Part shown: positions 26,508-35,904 of the stretch, piece after piece
Position numbering within the stretch: the first letter of the stretch is position 1
How the letters are laid out: the number at the start of each line of letters is the position of its first letter
Assembly (NCBI RefSeq): GCF_029968095.1
Contig: NZ_JASCIR010000002.1
Coordinates: 124,001-188,000, forward strand
Length of the DNA: 64,000 nt
From: Streptomyces solicavernae
Lineage (GTDB): Bacteria; Actinomycetota; Actinomycetes; Streptomycetales; Streptomycetaceae
Reading direction: 5' to 3'
Notes under the pieces: model-generated
Database searches by the model: none
Told to the model about the DNA's origin: nothing
The model's input: only the letters and a program-made list of their open reading frames with translations
Position numbers and translations under genes: made by a program

Positions 26508-27779
26508 ATGACCGTTCAGCAACACGCAGCTCCGGACATCATCGTCGTCGGGGCCGGTCTCGCCGGGCTCGCCTGCGCTCGGGATCTGTGCCGTGCTGGG
26601 AGGCGGGTGGCTCTCTTGGAGGCGTCCGACGGTGTCGGCGGCCGGATGCGTACGGACCGACGGGACGGGTTCTTGCTGGACCGCGGGTTCCAGGTGTTCA
26701 ACACGTCGTACCCGCAGGTGAAGCGGCGTCTGGAGTTGCCGGGCCTGCGACTGCGTCCGTTCACTCCGGGGTTCGTCGCCTCTACTTCGACGGGGCCGGT
26801 CCGGTTCGTGGATCCGACGAGGCGGCCGGCGGCAGCCGCACCTCTGCTCTCGCAACTGCTCTCGCAACTGCTCTCGCAACGGACGGTGCCTCCCCGCGAC
26901 TTGATCGCCCTCGCGGCGCTCACCGCGCGGGACACACTCCTTCCCGCCCGCGCTCTGAAGCGAGGCCCCGAGCGCACCACCTCGGCCGAGCTGGCCCGGG
27001 CAGGAGTGTCGGACACCGTGGTCGCCGAGATCCTGCGGCCGTTTCTGTCCGGTGTGTTTCTGGAAGACCGGCTGGACACCTCTGCGCGCTTCTTCCATCT
27101 GGTCTGGCGCAGCATGATCCGGGGAACGCTCTGCCTGCCCGCCGAGGGCATCGGTGCCGTACCCGCACAGCTCGCCGACGGGCTGCCCGACGGCGTCCTG
27201 CGGCTGGAGAGGGCCGTGGCCGGGATCTCGGCGACAGGCGTGCTCCTTGCCGATGGCACAGAGCTGCCTGCCACGGCCGTCGTGGTGGCAACGGACGCCA
27301 CCTCCGCGGCCCGCCTGCTGCCCGGCCTGCAAGTCCCGGCCGGCCGCACCGTCACGACCTACTACCACGCCGCTCCAACGACACCGATGCCGGAACCCAC
27401 CCTGATGGTGGACGGCACGGGAGCCGTACTGAACACCTGTGTCCTCAGCGAGGTCGCCCCCACCTACGCACCACGAGGCACCTCGCTGATCTCCAGCTCA
27501 GTGCTGGGCGAGGACGCGCCGGACACGGCGCGCAAGGTGCTGCGGCGCCTGGGCGAGCTGTACGGCACCGACACGAGCGGCTGGCGGCAGATCGCTTCCT
27601 GCACGGTTGCGGAAGCGCTGCCCGCGATGCCGCCGCCGCTGCCGCTGAGCCGCACGAGCCGTTTCGCTCCGGGCCGGTACGTGTGCGGGGACCATCGCGC
27701 GACCGGGTCGGTGCAGGGTGCGCTGGCGTCGGGTACGCGCGCCGCCCGCGAGGTGCTGCAAGACTTGGCAGGCGCCTGA
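26508..27779 (+). CDS. FAD-dependent amine-oxidase-like oxidoreductase
   Basis: A 423-aa flavoprotein of the CrtI/protoporphyrinogen-oxidase superfamily. The dinucleotide-binding motif IIVVGAGLAGLACARDLCRAGRRV begins at residue 11, followed by GGRMRTDRRDGFLLDRGFQVFNTSYP, and the FAD-closing motif near the C-terminus reads RYVCGDHRATGSVQGALASG. It is too divergent to be called phytoene desaturase (that gene is at 34333-35904). A strong GAAGGAG lies 4-5 nt before the ATG. It opens the rightward carotenoid operon right behind the sigma factor. A role in tailoring or desaturating a carotenoid is inferred from position only. Three in-frame CTGCTCTCGCAA repeats (26844-26879) encode LLSQ. Confidence 0.82.
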   Translation: MTVQQHAAPDIIVVGAGLAGLACARDLCRAGRRVALLEASDGVGGRMRTDRRDGFLLDRGFQVFNTSYPQVKRRLELPGLRLRPFTPGFVASTSTGPVRFVDPTRRPAAAAPLLSQLLSQLLSQRTVPPRDLIALAALTARDTLLPARALKRGPERTTSAELARAGVSDTVVAEILRPFLSGVFLEDRLDTSARFFHLVWRSMIRGTLCLPAEGIGAVPAQLADGLPDGVLRLERAVAGISATGVLLADGTELPATAVVVATDATSAARLLPGLQVPAGRTVTTYYHAAPTTPMPEPTLMVDGTGAVLNTCVLSEVAPTYAPRGTSLISSSVLGEDAPDTARKVLRRLGELYGTDTSGWRQIASCTVAEALPAMPPPLPLSRTSRFAPGRYVCGDHRATGSVQGALASGTRAAREVLQDLAGA

Positions 27780-27871
27780 GGGTTCTCCGCCGTGCCCCGC
27801 TGCATCCGTTGGCACACCATCAGCTGAAGTGAGACTGCGGGCATGGCAAGTTGGCGATCGCGGGGTGAGAC

Positions 27872-28582
27872 ATGGACATGCGTGGTGCGCGGGTGCTGGT
27901 GGCCGGTGCGACCGGCGTTCTGGGCGGTGCGATCACGGCTGAGCTGGTCGGCCGGGGCGCGCGCCCCGCGCTGGCCGGACGCGACCCGGCGCGTCTGGCA
28001 GCTGCTGCAAGGAGCCACGGTTCGGTGCCGACCGTGCTGTTCGACGCGTACGACCCCGCGTCCTGCGCGCGTGCCGTGCACACGGTAGTGGCCGAACTCG
28101 GCGGTCTGGACGCCGTCGTGACCGTGTTCGGATCGGTGGGCTTCGGCAGCGTGGACGAGGTCGGCGACGAGGTGGCCGAACACCTGATGGCGGTCAACTT
28201 CCTGGCGCCTGCGGCGTTCTTCCGCGCCGCGCTGGGCGTCATGCGTCCCGGATCGCTGATCGCCGCCGTCACCGGGGTCGTGGCGGAGCGCCCGCAACCG
28301 GGGATGGCCGACTACAGCGCCTCCAAGGCAGCCCTCAGTGCCTGGCTCGGTGCGGTACGGCGTGAGGCACGGACCGCAGGCGTCCGGGTCCTCGACATCC
28401 GGCCGGGGCACATGGACACCGGCTTCGCCGACCGGCCTGTCGTGGGTGCTGCCCCGCCGCTGCCTGCGGGCGCCGACGTGGACAAGGTGGTCGCAGCCGT
28501 CGTGGACGCCATGGCCTCGGACGCCGAACTCCTGCGCACGTCGGCGGACGGAACCCCGGTGACCGAGCGGCGGGCCCGATGA
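27872..28582 (+). CDS. Short-chain dehydrogenase/reductase
   Basis: A 236-aa classical SDR with the NAD(P)-binding motif GATGVLGG at the N-terminus and the catalytic YSASK (Tyr-xxx-Lys) near residue 150; the serine typically before it lies in the AAVTG region. It is cytosolic and would oxidise or reduce a hydroxyl/keto group. It lies 92 nt after the FAD oxidoreductase and overlaps crtY by 4 nt (ATGA), so it belongs to the carotenoid operon. No carotenoid SDR step is known in the isorenieratene pathway, so the function here is open. Confidence 0.85.
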   Translation: MDMRGARVLVAGATGVLGGAITAELVGRGARPALAGRDPARLAAAARSHGSVPTVLFDAYDPASCARAVHTVVAELGGLDAVVTVFGSVGFGSVDEVGDEVAEHLMAVNFLAPAAFFRAALGVMRPGSLIAAVTGVVAERPQPGMADYSASKAALSAWLGAVRREARTAGVRVLDIRPGHMDTGFADRPVVGAAPPLPAGADVDKVVAAVVDAMASDAELLRTSADGTPVTERRAR

Positions 28583-29889
28583 CGCGGCCGACGTCCGAGC
28601 AGCACCCCGGCGCCAGCAACGGCAGCAACGGCAGCAACGGCAGCAACGGCAGCAACAGCAGCAACGCCAGCAACGTCAGGAACGTCAGGTCCGACGTGGT
28701 CATCGTGGGCGGTGGCGCGGCCGGACTCAGTCTGGCGCACCGGCTGATGGCGGACGGCTCCGCCACCGTGACGGTCGTGGAGGCCCCGGACGGGCCGCTG
28801 CGTCCGCCGGAGCGGACCTGGTGCTTCTGGGAAGCGGGCGCAGGCGACTTCGAGGAAGCGGTGAGCGCCTCGTGGTCCCGCCTGCGCGTGCACGCCGCCG
28901 ACGGCAGCCCCGTGAGCGTCACCCCGTCACCGTTCCGCTACCGCATGCTGCGGTCCGGGCCGTTCGAGCGGCTGGTGCACGCCCGCCTTGCCCGGTCCCC
29001 CGGTGCGCAGGTGGTGCGGGCGACCGCGGATGCGGTACGTGACGTGGGCGACGGCGCCGAGGTCGACTGCACCCTGCCCGACGGCGGGGCCCTGACGCTG
29101 TGGGCTCGCCTGGTGTTCGACTCCCGGCCCGTGCCCGTACTGCCGTCGGCCCGGACGCAGTTGCTGCAGCACTTCCGCGGCTGGTTCGTCCGCACGGACA
29201 CGGAACACTTCGATCCGGCGGTCGCGGACCTGATGGACTTCCGGGTGCCGCAGCCCCGTCACGGGCTCGCCTTCGGTTACGTACTGCCGTTGGCTCCGGA
29301 CCGGGCGCTGGTGGAGTACACCCAGTTCTCCCGCGCTCCGCTGAGCACGCGTGCGTACGAAGCGGCCCTGGGCCAGTACACCCGCGACGTCCTGGGGATC
29401 GGTGCCCGGACCGTGGAAGCGGTGGAGCAGGGCGTCATCCCGATGACCGACGGGCGCTTCCCCCGCCGGGTCGGGGCTTCCGTCTTCCGGATCGGGGCCG
29501 CGGGCGGTGCCACCCGGCCGGCGACGGGCTACACGTTCGCGGCCGTGCAGCGGCAGAGCCGCGCCATCGCCGACGGCGTCCGCCGCGGGCGGGCGGCCGT
29601 GCCCCCTGCTCATGGCCGGCGGGCGCTTGCCCTCGACGCGGTGCTGCTGCGCGCGCTGGACACCGGGCGGATCGACGGTCCCGCGTTCTTCACCGACTTG
29701 TTCCGGCACACCCCGCCCGAGCGCCTGCTGCGCTTCCTCGACGGTGCCACCACACCGTGGGAGGAGTGGGGCATCGGACTGCGCTGTCCCGTGCGGCCCA
29801 TGCTGCGCACCGCTGTTGAACTCCCCTTCCTGCGCGGCCGCCTGCGGGCCGCGCCTGCCGCCGTTCCCGCCTGCGAGGAGAGCCGCTGA
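28579..29889 (+). CDS. crtY: Lycopene beta-cyclase CrtY
   Basis: A 436-aa flavin-dependent lycopene cyclase (PF05834 type) that would convert lycopene to beta-carotene at the membrane. The N-terminal FAD motif VVIVGGGAAGLSLAHRL is followed by ERTWCFWE, a hallmark of CrtY. Residues 13-36 are an unusual NGS/NAS/NVR repeat, encoded by an eight-unit 9-nt minisatellite, inserted before the FAD fold. The last base of the stop codon is also the A of the crtT start (TGATG). The gene is one of three consecutive crt genes with terminal repeats. Confidence 0.92.
   Translation: MTRPTSEQHPGASNGSNGSNGSNGSNSSNASNVRNVRSDVVIVGGGAAGLSLAHRLMADGSATVTVVEAPDGPLRPPERTWCFWEAGAGDFEEAVSASWSRLRVHAADGSPVSVTPSPFRYRMLRSGPFERLVHARLARSPGAQVVRATADAVRDVGDGAEVDCTLPDGGALTLWARLVFDSRPVPVLPSARTQLLQHFRGWFVRTDTEHFDPAVADLMDFRVPQPRHGLAFGYVLPLAPDRALVEYTQFSRAPLSTRAYEAALGQYTRDVLGIGARTVEAVEQGVIPMTDGRFPRRVGASVFRIGAAGGATRPATGYTFAAVQRQSRAIADGVRRGRAAVPPAHGRRALALDAVLLRALDTGRIDGPAFFTDLFRHTPPERLLRFLDGATTPWEEWGIGLRCPVRPMLRTAVELPFLRGRLRAAPAAVPACEESR
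28618..28689 (+). repeat. 9-nt minisatellite in crtY, 8 units
   Basis: Units AACGGCAGC (four perfect, then AACAGCAGC, AACGCCAGC, two AACGTCAGG) encode NGS, NSS, NAS, NVR. It is in frame, near the 5' end of the gene, and the two ends are more diverged than the centre, as expected for expansion by slippage. Confidence 0.92.
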
Positions 29890-30728
29890 TGGCCCTGCTG
29901 CACGACCACGACCTTGCCCACGCCTTCGACGACGCAGCCCGCACGTACGACCTCCTCACCGCGCTGAACCCCGGCTACCAGACCGATCTGCGCCGCTCGG
30001 CGCGCCGGCTCCGGCTGCCCGACGAGGGGGCGGGACAGCACGTACTCGATCTCGGCTGTGGCACCGGGGCCTCCACGCGCGCGCTGTTGCGGGCCGCGCC
30101 CCATGCCCGGATCACCGCTGTCGATGCCTCGTCCGGGATGCTGCGGCGCGCACGGGCCAAGCCGTGGCCCGCGCGTGTGCGCTTCGTGCACCAGGCCGCC
30201 GAGCACCTGCAGACGATGCGGGAAGGGCCGTTCGACGCGGTCTTCGCCGCCTATCTGTTCCGCAACGTCACGTTTCCGGACAGCGTCCTCGCGTCCGTCC
30301 GCAGCCGGCTGCGACCGGGAGGGCGGCTCGTCGTGCACGAGTACAGCCTCAGCGGCTCGGTGGTCCACCGCGCCCTGTGGACCGCCGTGTGCCAGGGCGT
30401 GATCATCCCCGTGGGCACCCTCAGCGGTGACCGTGCGCTGTACCGCCACCTGTGGCAGAGCGTGCTCGACTTCGACACCGCGCCGGCCTTCGCGGACCGG
30501 CTGTCGCGGGCCGGATTCACCGGGGTGCGCACCGCCCCTGTCGCAGGCTGGCAGACGGGGATCGTGCACACGTTCCTGGCCCGGAACGACTCCGCCGCGA
30601 CGACGGAGCAGACGGAGCAGATGGATCAGACGGATCAGACGGATCAGATGGATCGGACGGGTCAGATGGGTCGGACGGGTCAGATGGGTCAGATGGATCA
30701 AACGGATCAGACCGAGCGGCCCGCATGA
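29889..30728 (+). CDS. crtT: CrtT-type SAM methyltransferase
   Basis: A 279-aa class-I S-adenosylmethionine methyltransferase: motif I is VLDLGCGTGASTRALL, motif II about VDASSGMLRRA, motif III around RLRPGGRLVVHEY. It is encoded between crtY and crtU exactly as CrtT in the S. griseus isorenieratene cluster, where its role has not been settled (it is not needed for the basic pathway). The last about 40 residues are TEQ/MDQ/TGQ-type tripeptide repeats from a 13-unit 9-nt minisatellite and are probably disordered. The ATG is fused to the crtY stop and the end overlaps crtU by 4 nt. Confidence 0.88.
   Translation: MALLHDHDLAHAFDDAARTYDLLTALNPGYQTDLRRSARRLRLPDEGAGQHVLDLGCGTGASTRALLRAAPHARITAVDASSGMLRRARAKPWPARVRFVHQAAEHLQTMREGPFDAVFAAYLFRNVTFPDSVLASVRSRLRPGGRLVVHEYSLSGSVVHRALWTAVCQGVIIPVGTLSGDRALYRHLWQSVLDFDTAPAFADRLSRAGFTGVRTAPVAGWQTGIVHTFLARNDSAATTEQTEQMDQTDQTDQMDRTGQMGRTGQMGQMDQTDQTERPA
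30603..30719 (+). repeat. 9-nt minisatellite at the 3' end of crtT, 13 units
   Basis: Units of the form AYGGRTCAG, from ACGGAGCAG at 30603 to ACCGAGCGG at 30711-30719, encode repeated T/M-E/D/G-Q/R triplets. It is the longest minisatellite in the window and lies entirely within the last 13 tripeptides of the protein. Confidence 0.92.
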
Positions 30729-32332
30729 GTGCCCCGCCCCGCGCGGCCCGGCGCGGCCGGGACCGCAAGGCCGAAGTGCTGATGCCCGGGCCCGGCCGGG
30801 ACCGGTTCGCTCCGGGGGACGCACCCCGCGTCGCGGTGATCGGCGGCGGAATCGCCGGTCTGTCCGCCGCCGTCCTGCTGGCGGAACGCGGTGCTCACGT
30901 GACGCTGTACGAAGGAGGAGAGTCGCTCGGCGGCCGACTGGCCGGATGGCGCACCCGTCTGGCCGACGGCTCCACGGCGACCATGAGCCGCGGCTTCCAC
31001 GCCTTCTTCCGGCAGTACTACAACCTGCGGGGCCTGCTGCGGCGCACCGACCCCGGACTCACGCGGCTCACTCCCCTGCCCGACTATCCCCTCCGCCACA
31101 GCGGCGGGCTCACCGACAGCTTCGCCCGTGTCCCGCGGACACCGCCCCTGAGCGCCCTCGGGTTCGTCGCTCTGAGCCCCACGTTCGGGTGGTGGGATCT
31201 CGCCGCGATGAACCCCCGGGCGGCCCTGCCGCTCCTCGACGTGCGCGTGCCGCAGGTCTACGAACGCTTCGACTCCGTCAGCGCGACCGCGTTCCTGGAA
31301 CAGGTCCGGTTCCCCGAAGCGGCCCACCACTTGGCGTTCGAGGTGTTCTCGCGCAGCTTCTTCGCCGACCCGCGCGAACTGTCGGCGGCCGAACTGCTGT
31401 TGATGTTCCACATCTACTTCCTCGGTTCCGCCGAGGGGCTGCTCTTCGACGTCCCGGACGCGCCCTTTCCGCAAGCGCTCTGGGAGCCGCTCGGCGACTA
31501 CCTTCAGCGCCTCGGAGCGGACATCCGCACCGGCACGCCTGTGCACCGGGTGCAGCGGCGCGAAGGCGAGCGGGCCGAGGTGCACACCGAGACCTCGGCG
31601 GAGGGTCACGACGCGGTCGTCCTCGCCCTCGACGCGGGCGGGCTGCGCGAGGTGGTGGCCGCATCGCCGGAACTCGGCACCCCTTCCTGGCGCGAGGACG
31701 TCGCCGCCCTCCGTACCGCCCCGCCGTTCCTCGTCTCCAGGCTCTGGCTCGACCGGCCGGTCCGCACCGACCGTGCCGCCTTCCTCGGCACCAGCGGGTT
31801 CGGCGGCCTGGACAACGTCAGCGTCCTGGACCGCTACGAGAACGAAGCCGCCCGATGGGCCGCGCGGACCGGCGGCTCCGTGGTCGAGCTGCATGCCTAC
31901 GCCGTCGGTCCGGCGGCGGAACCCGGCGCCGTACAGGCCGGACTGGTCGAGCAGCTGCACGCGGTGTACCCGGAGACGCGTGCGGCCCGGATCGTGGACG
32001 CCCGGCACGAATGGCGTGCCGACTGCCCGCTCTTCCCCGTCGGGTCCTATCACCGCCGTCCTGCCGTGCAGAGCCCCCACGCCTGGCTGACGCTGGCCGG
32101 GGACTCGGTGCGCTGCGGGCTTCCGGTGGCCCTGATGGAACGCGCCGCCACCACCGGCTTCCTGGCGGCCAACGCCTTGCTCGCCCGTTGGAACGTACGG
32201 GGGCAGGTGCTGTGGACGGTGCCGCGCGCGGGTCGCTCGCCCACGCTGCGGGCACTCGGGGCACTCGGGGCACTCGGGGCACTCGGGGCGCTCGGGGCGC
32301 TCGGGGCGCTCGGGGCGCTCGCGGAGCGCTGA
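30725..32332 (+). CDS. crtU: CrtU: beta-carotene desaturase/methyltransferase
   Basis: A 535-aa FAD-binding protein that turns beta-carotene into the aromatic isorenieratene by ring desaturation and methyl migration. After a 35-residue basic lead come the FAD motif VAVIGGGIAGLSAAVLLAERG and, farther on, the CrtU-typical SRGFHAFFRQYYNLRGLLRR and AGDSVRCGLPVALMERA. The C-terminus ends in eight alanine-leucine-glycine units encoded by GCACTCGGG/GCGCTCGGG repeats. It starts by overlapping crtT (ATGA) and ends only 9 nt before the convergent Rieske gene. Confidence 0.9.
   Translation: MSAPPRAARRGRDRKAEVLMPGPGRDRFAPGDAPRVAVIGGGIAGLSAAVLLAERGAHVTLYEGGESLGGRLAGWRTRLADGSTATMSRGFHAFFRQYYNLRGLLRRTDPGLTRLTPLPDYPLRHSGGLTDSFARVPRTPPLSALGFVALSPTFGWWDLAAMNPRAALPLLDVRVPQVYERFDSVSATAFLEQVRFPEAAHHLAFEVFSRSFFADPRELSAAELLLMFHIYFLGSAEGLLFDVPDAPFPQALWEPLGDYLQRLGADIRTGTPVHRVQRREGERAEVHTETSAEGHDAVVLALDAGGLREVVAASPELGTPSWREDVAALRTAPPFLVSRLWLDRPVRTDRAAFLGTSGFGGLDNVSVLDRYENEAARWAARTGGSVVELHAYAVGPAAEPGAVQAGLVEQLHAVYPETRAARIVDARHEWRADCPLFPVGSYHRRPAVQSPHAWLTLAGDSVRCGLPVALMERAATTGFLAANALLARWNVRGQVLWTVPRAGRSPTLRALGALGALGALGALGALGALGALAER
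32252..32323 (+). repeat. 9-nt minisatellite at the 3' end of crtU, 8 units
   Basis: Four GCACTCGGG, three GCGCTCGGG and one degenerate GCGCTCGCG unit encode ALG repeats immediately before the stop codon. The change from A to G at one position splits the array into two sub-blocks. Confidence 0.92.
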
Positions 32333-32341
32333 TCTCCCGGC

Positions 32342-33349
32342 TCACTCAGGGAAGCGCCCGTTGCTGCGCAGGGTCCAGCGCCGCTCGGCGTACGCGAGGT
32401 CGTCGCGCCAGAGGCGGCCCGCCGTACGGCGCACGAGCGGGCGCAGTGCGGGGGCGGCGGCCCGTGCCAGCGCGAAGCCCCGGCGGTCCGAGGCGGCGAC
32501 GACCGCCTCGACCACCGCGGTCCGGGGCCGCCCGGAACCCTCGGCGGTGAGCGGCGTGGCATGGGTCTCCACCACCGAAGAGGCGCCCTCGCCCTCGCTG
32601 ATGCGCATCAGGACCGTACGCGGACCGGGTGCGGTGAACTCCGCCCGCACCGGCACCACCAGACGCCCCGCCACCCGGAAGGAGACGTCGACGACGAAGG
32701 CGTCGTCACCGTCGCCGCTCGGCGTTCGCGCCACCGTCAGGTCCACGAACGAATACGGGTGGAGCCACGAACCGTGCCACGGGTCGAGGCGGTTGGCGAC
32801 GACGTCCGGTGGTTCGCACGCTCCGACCGCGGTGAACACGGCGTCCAGAGCCTGCCCCGGTGCGGGGCGGGCCGGTACCGACGGGCGCTCGGTGGGTTTC
32901 TCACCTCCGACCTCGTCCAGGCGTACCCACAGCAGCACTCCGTCGTCGTGGACCGGGAAGGGCTCCCAGCCCGCGAACGGGGCGCCGTCCAGGGCCAGTC
33001 CGTGCCAGTGGCAGACCAGCGTGCCGCAGACCACGCGGCTGTCCCGCAGCGGAGCCCCCAGGTGAGGGCAGGCACCCGGACCCGCGTGCAATGCGCCGGT
33101 GTCCGAGCGCCACAGCACGATCTCGACGCCGCCCACCGTCCGGCCGCACGGCCCGGCACCGGCTCGCACGTCCCTGGAAGCGCCGACGACGAACCAGTTG
33201 CCGGAGGGGCGCGCCGAGGCCCGCTTGAGTGCTTCGGCGATCAGGGCGGGGCGCGCGGCCTGCCAGGTCGGTGTCTGTGCCGCCCACCCCGGACCGCTGC
33301 GGCGGCGCAACGGCGGTGTCCAGCGGGCCCTGCTCCGACGGTCAGTCAC
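32342..33349 (-). CDS. Rieske [2Fe-2S] protein, CrtV position
   Basis: A 335-aa protein with a Rieske domain: [11 protein letters not shown] (Cys-Pro-His) and [10 protein letters not shown] (Cys-His-Trp-His) supply two Cys and two His ligands, near residues 88-115. The C-terminal two-thirds resemble the catalytic domain of Rieske oxygenases only loosely ([17 protein letters not shown]). It is the last gene of the crtE-crtI-crtB set and overlaps crtB by 8 nt, the location of crtV in other isorenieratene clusters; whether it is CrtV I cannot confirm. The GTG at 33349 has AAGGGAC about 9 nt upstream. An oxygenase or electron-transfer step in carotenoid tailoring is an inference. Confidence 0.78.
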   Translation of the reverse strand: MTDRRSRARWTPPLRRRSGPGWAAQTPTWQAARPALIAEALKRASARPSGNWFVVGASRDVRAGAGPCGRTVGGVEIVLWRSDTGALHAGPGACPHLGAPLRDSRVVCGTLVCHWHGLALDGAPFAGWEPFPVHDDGVLLWVRLDEVGGEKPTERPSVPARPAPGQALDAVFTAVGACEPPDVVANRLDPWHGSWLHPYSFVDLTVARTPSGDGDDAFVVDVSFRVAGRLVVPVRAEFTAPGPRTVLMRISEGEGASSVVETHATPLTAEGSGRPRTAVVEAVVAASDRRGFALARAAAPALRPLVRRTAGRLWRDDLAYAERRWTLRSNGRFPE

Positions 33350-34346
33350 TGCTCTGTCCCTTCCACTGAAGTACCGACCCGCCCGGCGTGGCCGGTGCCC
33401 CGGGGGCCGACAGGCGGGCGCGGCACCGCGCCCCGACGATGCGCAGGGCTCCTGCCGCGGCCGTTGCCGTCCTGCGTCTGCGGGACACCACCGCTCGGCG
33501 GTGCAGCACGGTGTAGTCCTGGTCGCAGATCGCGTCGAGGATGCCGCCGTACAGGGTGAACGCGGTGCGGATGCAGGGGCGCACCCGCGGGTCGAGCATC
33601 GCGATGCCCGGTTCCGCGTCCCGGTAGACGTCCCGCGTGAGGGCGTCGGCCGCGACCAGTGCGGCGCGGATCCGCCCGTCGTGGCGGCCGGTGCGGCGGC
33701 TCCACTCAAGGAGGGGCCGGTCGACGCCATGAGCGGCGAGCAGGTCCGCCGGCAGGTAGACGCGGCCCCGGTCGAGGTCCTCGCCCACGTCCCGCAGGAA
33801 GTTGGTCAGCTGGAACGCCACTCCGAGCGCCTCCGCGTGCGGCGCCGCCTCCTCGCGGGGCACGGTCGTGCCCAGGACCGGCAGCATCTGCAAACCGATC
33901 ACGGCGGCCGAACCGTGCATGTACGCCCGCAGGTCGGCGTAGGTGGGGTAGTCCGTGACGCTCAGGTCGCTGCGCATGGAGGCCAGGAAGTCCGCGAACA
34001 GCGTGGGATCGATGGCGTACCGGGCGGCCGTGTCGGCGACCGCGCGGACCACGGGATCGTCGCCATCGCCCGTCCGTAGGCCTTGGGCCAGGTCGTCCTC
34101 CAGGCGTTGCAGCAGCCGGTCCCGCTCGGGGGGTGTCAGACGCCGGTCGCTGTCGTCGACGATGTCGTCCGCCCAGCGCGCGAAGCCGTACAACGCGTGC
34201 ACCGCGGAGCGGCGCGCCACCGGCAGGAGTCGGGTGGCGAGGAAGTAGGTCCTGCCGTGGCGGGCGTTGAGCTGCCGGCAATGGGTGTACGCGGCGCGCA
34301 AGGAGGGATCGACGATCCCGGCGGCGTCCAGTTCACGACGGGTCAT
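33342..34346 (-). CDS. crtB: Phytoene synthase CrtB
   Basis: A 334-aa prenyl-transferase that condenses two GGPP to phytoene. Both aspartate-rich motifs are present, [14 protein letters not shown] in the first half and [16 protein letters not shown] in the second, so it should be active with Mg2+. The start at 34346 ([10 protein letters not shown]) gives the family length; a longer frame is open upstream but overlaps crtI more. The last about 30 residues after [12 protein letters not shown] are basic and proline-rich. It overlaps crtI by 14 nt and the Rieske gene by 8 nt. Confidence 0.92.
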   Translation of the reverse strand: MTRRELDAAGIVDPSLRAAYTHCRQLNARHGRTYFLATRLLPVARRSAVHALYGFARWADDIVDDSDRRLTPPERDRLLQRLEDDLAQGLRTGDGDDPVVRAVADTAARYAIDPTLFADFLASMRSDLSVTDYPTYADLRAYMHGSAAVIGLQMLPVLGTTVPREEAAPHAEALGVAFQLTNFLRDVGEDLDRGRVYLPADLLAAHGVDRPLLEWSRRTGRHDGRIRAALVAADALTRDVYRDAEPGIAMLDPRVRPCIRTAFTLYGGILDAICDQDYTVLHRRAVVSRRRRTATAAAGALRIVGARCRARLSAPGAPATPGGSVLQWKGQSSD

Positions 34347-35904
34347 CGGTTCCTCTCGCAGTGGTGACGGACGCGGCTCCGCCGACGGCCGGCGACATCG
34401 GCCTGCTCGGTCCTGCCCGGCGGTCGTTGCCGGTGACACGCGCCGCGGCGAGCTTGCCGCTGATGAGTACGGTCGGTACGCCGACGCCGGGAGTGGTCCC
34501 GCAGCCGGCGAGCACGACGTTGTCGAGGCCGCCGACCAGATTGCGGGGCCGGAACGGACCGGTCTGGGCGAACGTGTGGGAGACCGAGAAGGGGCTGCCC
34601 GCCGCGTGCCCCTGCGCCGCCCAGTCCAGCGGGGTGACCAGCAACTCCTCCTGGACGCTGTCCTGGAAGCCGTCCAGGCCCCGGCGCTCCAAGGCGGTGG
34701 ACAGGCTGTCCCGATAGCGCGGTCCGAGTTCGTGCCACGTGGCGGCAGGGGGCCCGACGACGGTGTTCGGGCAGGGGGCCAGAACGTAGTGCAGGTGCCT
34801 TCCCGGCGGCGCGAGGGTGGGGTCGTGCGTCGTGGGCCGGGTGATGAGCAGGGACGGGTCGCTCATCAGCTTCCCGGTACGGGTCAACTCGTCGAAGGTC
34901 TTTTCCCAGGCCGCGCCGAAGGAGAGCGTGTGGTGGGCGAGGCCGGGCCAGGTGCGGTCGGTCCCGGCATGGAGGATCACCGCCGACGGCGAGTGGCGCA
35001 GCCGTACGGGACGCCGCGGGGACCGGCCCAACAGCCGGTAGGCGGAGGGAAGTTCGCAGGACAGTACGACCGCGTCGCAAGGAATCCGCTCTCCCGTGGC
35101 CAGCCGCACGGCACGCACCCGGCCGGCCGATCGTTCCAGTGCGGTGACCTCGGCAGACCATCGGAAGTCGGCGCCTGCCTCATCGGCCGCGTCGGCCATG
35201 GCACGTGGCAGAGCGTGCATGCCGCCCTTGGGGAACCAGACACCGGCCACGGTGTCCATGTAGGCGATCACGGCATACGCCGCGAGTGCCTGTGCCGGGG
35301 CGACTCCGGCGTACAGGGCCTGGAAGGTGAAGATCCGGCGCAGCCGTGGGTCGGACAGGAAGCGGCCGATGCGCCGGTCGAGACGCCCGAAACCGCCGAG
35401 CGCCGCAAGGCGTGCCAGGTCAGGGTGAAGCAGCTGGAACGGCGAGTCGAAGTTGGTGTCGATGAAGCGCCGCATCTGCGCTTGGTGGAGGAGCTGGAGC
35501 CACTTCCGCAGCCTGCGGTACCCCGCGGCCTGGTCCGCTCCGGCGAAGCGTCGGACCTCCGCCTCCATCGCCTCACCGTCGGTGTGCACGTCCAGCGCAC
35601 TGCCGTCGGCGAAGCCCGCACGGTAGGCGGGGTGCAGCGGCACCAGTTCCACTCGGGCGTGCAGGCTGTCCCCGACGGCGGCGAACGCTTCGTCGGCGAG
35701 GTGCGGCATGGTCAGGACCGTCGGCCCGGTGTCCACCTGGTAGCCGCCGAGGTCGACCCGACCGGCGCGGCCGCCGGGCCCCGCGTCCCGTTCGACGACC
35801 GTGACCCGGCGGCCGGCGCCGAGCAGGTGGAGGGCGCAGGCGAGACCGGAGAGCCCGGCTCCGACGACGACCACGTGGTCGGTGCGGCCCGGTACGGCTT
35901 TCAT
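34333..35904 (-). CDS. crtI: Phytoene desaturase CrtI
   Basis: A 523-aa FAD enzyme that desaturates phytoene to lycopene. The N-terminal dinucleotide motif [21 protein letters not shown] is followed by [18 protein letters not shown], and the family's bacterial-type desaturase signature at the C-terminus is present as [25 protein letters not shown] proline-rich tail of about 30 residues follows. The ATG at 35904 overlaps the crtE stop (4 nt). All standard CrtI motifs are intact. Confidence 0.92.
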   Translation of the reverse strand: MKAVPGRTDHVVVVGAGLSGLACALHLLGAGRRVTVVERDAGPGGRAGRVDLGGYQVDTGPTVLTMPHLADEAFAAVGDSLHARVELVPLHPAYRAGFADGSALDVHTDGEAMEAEVRRFAGADQAAGYRRLRKWLQLLHQAQMRRFIDTNFDSPFQLLHPDLARLAALGGFGRLDRRIGRFLSDPRLRRIFTFQALYAGVAPAQALAAYAVIAYMDTVAGVWFPKGGMHALPRAMADAADEAGADFRWSAEVTALERSAGRVRAVRLATGERIPCDAVVLSCELPSAYRLLGRSPRRPVRLRHSPSAVILHAGTDRTWPGLAHHTLSFGAAWEKTFDELTRTGKLMSDPSLLITRPTTHDPTLAPPGRHLHYVLAPCPNTVVGPPAATWHELGPRYRDSLSTALERRGLDGFQDSVQEELLVTPLDWAAQGHAAGSPFSVSHTFAQTGPFRPRNLVGGLDNVVLAGCGTTPGVGVPTVLISGKLAAARVTGNDRRAGPSRPMSPAVGGAASVTTARGTDDPS

